64,000 bases of DNA from Microbacterium sp. Root166 (lineage in GTDB: Bacteria; Actinomycetota; Actinomycetes; Actinomycetales; Microbacteriaceae), in contig NZ_LMGL01000004.1 in NCBI RefSeq assembly GCF_001427145.1, forward strand, positions 248,001-312,000. The letters run 5' to 3'. Of the stretch, positions 63,293-64,000 are shown piece by piece. Position 1 is the stretch's first letter. The number at the start of each line of letters is the position of its first letter. The translations under genes and the position numbers were made by a program. The notes under the pieces are model-generated. The model saw nothing but the letters and a program-made list of their open reading frames with translations, was not told the DNA's origin and made no database searches.

Positions 63293-64000
63293 ATGACATA
63301 TTCGGTCGCCGTCTCCGGCGCATCCGGCTATGCGGGCGGCGAGATCCTGCGGATCCTCGCCGCGCATCCCGAGGTCGAGATCCGCACAGTGACCGCGCAT
63401 TCGAACGCGGGACAGCCGCTCATCCAGCACCAGCCGCATCTGCGCTCGCTCGCGCACCTCACGCTGTCCGAGACCACGCCGGACGTGCTCGCCGGCCACG
63501 ACATCGTCTTCCTGGCGCTGCCGCACGGTCAGTCGGGGCAGTACACCGACGCCCTCGGCGCCACCCCGCTCGTGATCGACGCCGGCGCCGACCACCGGCT
63601 CGAGTCCGTCGCCGACTGGGACAGCTTCTACGGCGGCGACTTCCACGATCCGTGGGTCTACGGCGTTCCCGAGCTTCCGGTCGGGGACTCGAAGCAGCGT
63701 GACCGGCTGGTCGGGGCATCCCGGATCGCCGCCCCCGGCTGCAACGCGTCGACCGTGAGCCTGAGTCTCGCGCCCGGCGTCGCCGCCGGAGTGATCGATC
63801 CCGGCGACATCGTCACGGTGCTCGCCGTCGGACCCTCGGGCGCGGGGAAGGCGCTCAAGTCCAATCTGCTGGCCAGCGAGATCCTCGGCTCAGCTAACCC
63901 GTACGCCGTCGGCGGTTCGCACCGGCACATCCCGGAGATCCGTCAGGCGCTCGCGGCCGCGGGAACAGGTCCCGCCGGCATCCGCATCTCGTTCACGCCC
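63293..64000 (+). CDS. argC: N-acetyl-gamma-glutamyl-phosphate reductase, N-terminal part
   Basis: Third step of arginine synthesis; 236 codons are inside the window and the 3' end runs off the edge. The NADP loop is [21 protein letters not shown] (about 6-26), the catalytic Cys150 is in [16 protein letters not shown], and the later conserved segment is [28 protein letters not shown] matches the family His motif. argJ, argB and argD would be expected beyond the edge. It lies 82 bp after the arginine-rich leader ORF. Confidence 0.95.
   Translation, partial: MTYSVAVSGASGYAGGEILRILAAHPEVEIRTVTAHSNAGQPLIQHQPHLRSLAHLTLSETTPDVLAGHDIVFLALPHGQSGQYTDALGATPLVIDAGADHRLESVADWDSFYGGDFHDPWVYGVPELPVGDSKQRDRLVGASRIAAPGCNASTVSLSLAPGVAAGVIDPGDIVTVLAVGPSGAGKALKSNLLASEILGSANPYAVGGSHRHIPEIRQALAAAGTGPAGIRISFTP

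Noticed and set aside
63287..63303. ArgR box GAAT-N9-ATTC over the argC start
   Set aside because: The spacing (9) does not fit the usual ARG box (about 4 between GAAT and ATTC half-sites).
59231..63646. A 1471-codon minus-strand frame
   Set aside because: Antisense to pheS, pheT, the SDR-like gene and argC, whose products are clear; composition is Arg/Asp/Val repeats without a fold.

Overview
The window is a stretch of ordinary chromosome from a high-GC Gram-positive bacterium. The best fit is the actinobacterial family Microbacteriaceae, probably Microbacterium or a close relative. The evidence is the strongly G/C-biased third codon positions, actinobacterial gene blocks (dapA-rnj-ftsK-pgsA-cinA-clgR-DUF3046-recA-recX-miaB-miaA-dapF-hflX; lexA beside a LysM gene; DUF1844 beside infC-rpmI-rplT), a PriA-type HisA, a TTG-started pnp, and many genes with no Shine-Dalgarno site whose TAnnnT -10 hexamer lies only 6-8 nt before the start codon. 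I see no tRNA, rRNA, CRISPR array, insertion sequence, prophage or integrase. The species call is inference.

Layout. 0-6 kb: a RecQ-like helicase cut by the left edge, a membrane acyltransferase, an alpha/beta hydrolase, an alanine-dehydrogenase/carboxyethylornithine-synthase-like enzyme, and a flavin monooxygenase/FMN reductase pair behind an operator-like inverted repeat. 6-10.4 kb: a CitA/DcuS-type two-component system translationally coupled to a DNA/RNA non-specific nuclease, divergent from a dicarboxylate symporter. 10.4-16.6 kb: small hypothetical genes, pnp, an aldo/keto reductase, a phosphatase and a GNAT enzyme. 16.7-25.4 kb: dapB, a TIGR01777/OsmC/DUF4395/thioredoxin group, thyA-folA-SDR, and dapA-RNase J. 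25.4-38.3 kb: ftsK, pgsA, cinA, clgR, recA-recX, miaB-miaA, dapF and hflX, a core block for DNA repair, tRNA modification and cell-wall precursors. 38.3-46.7 kb: an S9 peptidase, metF-metE, a membrane protein, lexA and its divergent LysM partner. 46.7-52.5 kb: hisC-hisB-hisH-priA, an SseB-like protein, a PLP decarboxylase and DUF1844. 52.5-64 kb: the infC-rpmI-rplT operon with a structured leader, a TrmH-type methyltransferase, a GluABCD-type amino-acid ABC transporter, pheS-pheT, an NAD-dependent reductase, and argC cut by the right edge.

Genes that work together: dapB, dapA and dapF make meso-diaminopimelate/lysine; metF and metE make methionine; thyA and folA form the thymidylate/folate cycle; recA, recX, lexA and the LysM protein form the SOS response; pnp and RNase J handle RNA turnover; miaB and miaA modify tRNA adenosine 37.

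The most notable find is a 28-codon leaderless-type ORF 82 bp before argC. It carries six arginine codons in its last ten codons (RRRRLGDRR) and is followed by mutually exclusive stem segments, which suggests arginine-responsive attenuation. Other points of interest are a perfect 17-bp intercistronic hairpin between the binding-protein and permease genes of the amino-acid transporter, the two-component-system/nuclease operon, the palindrome-rich lexA intergenic region, an infC leader with long-range pairing, and a recurring GGATGCC/GGCATCC word.
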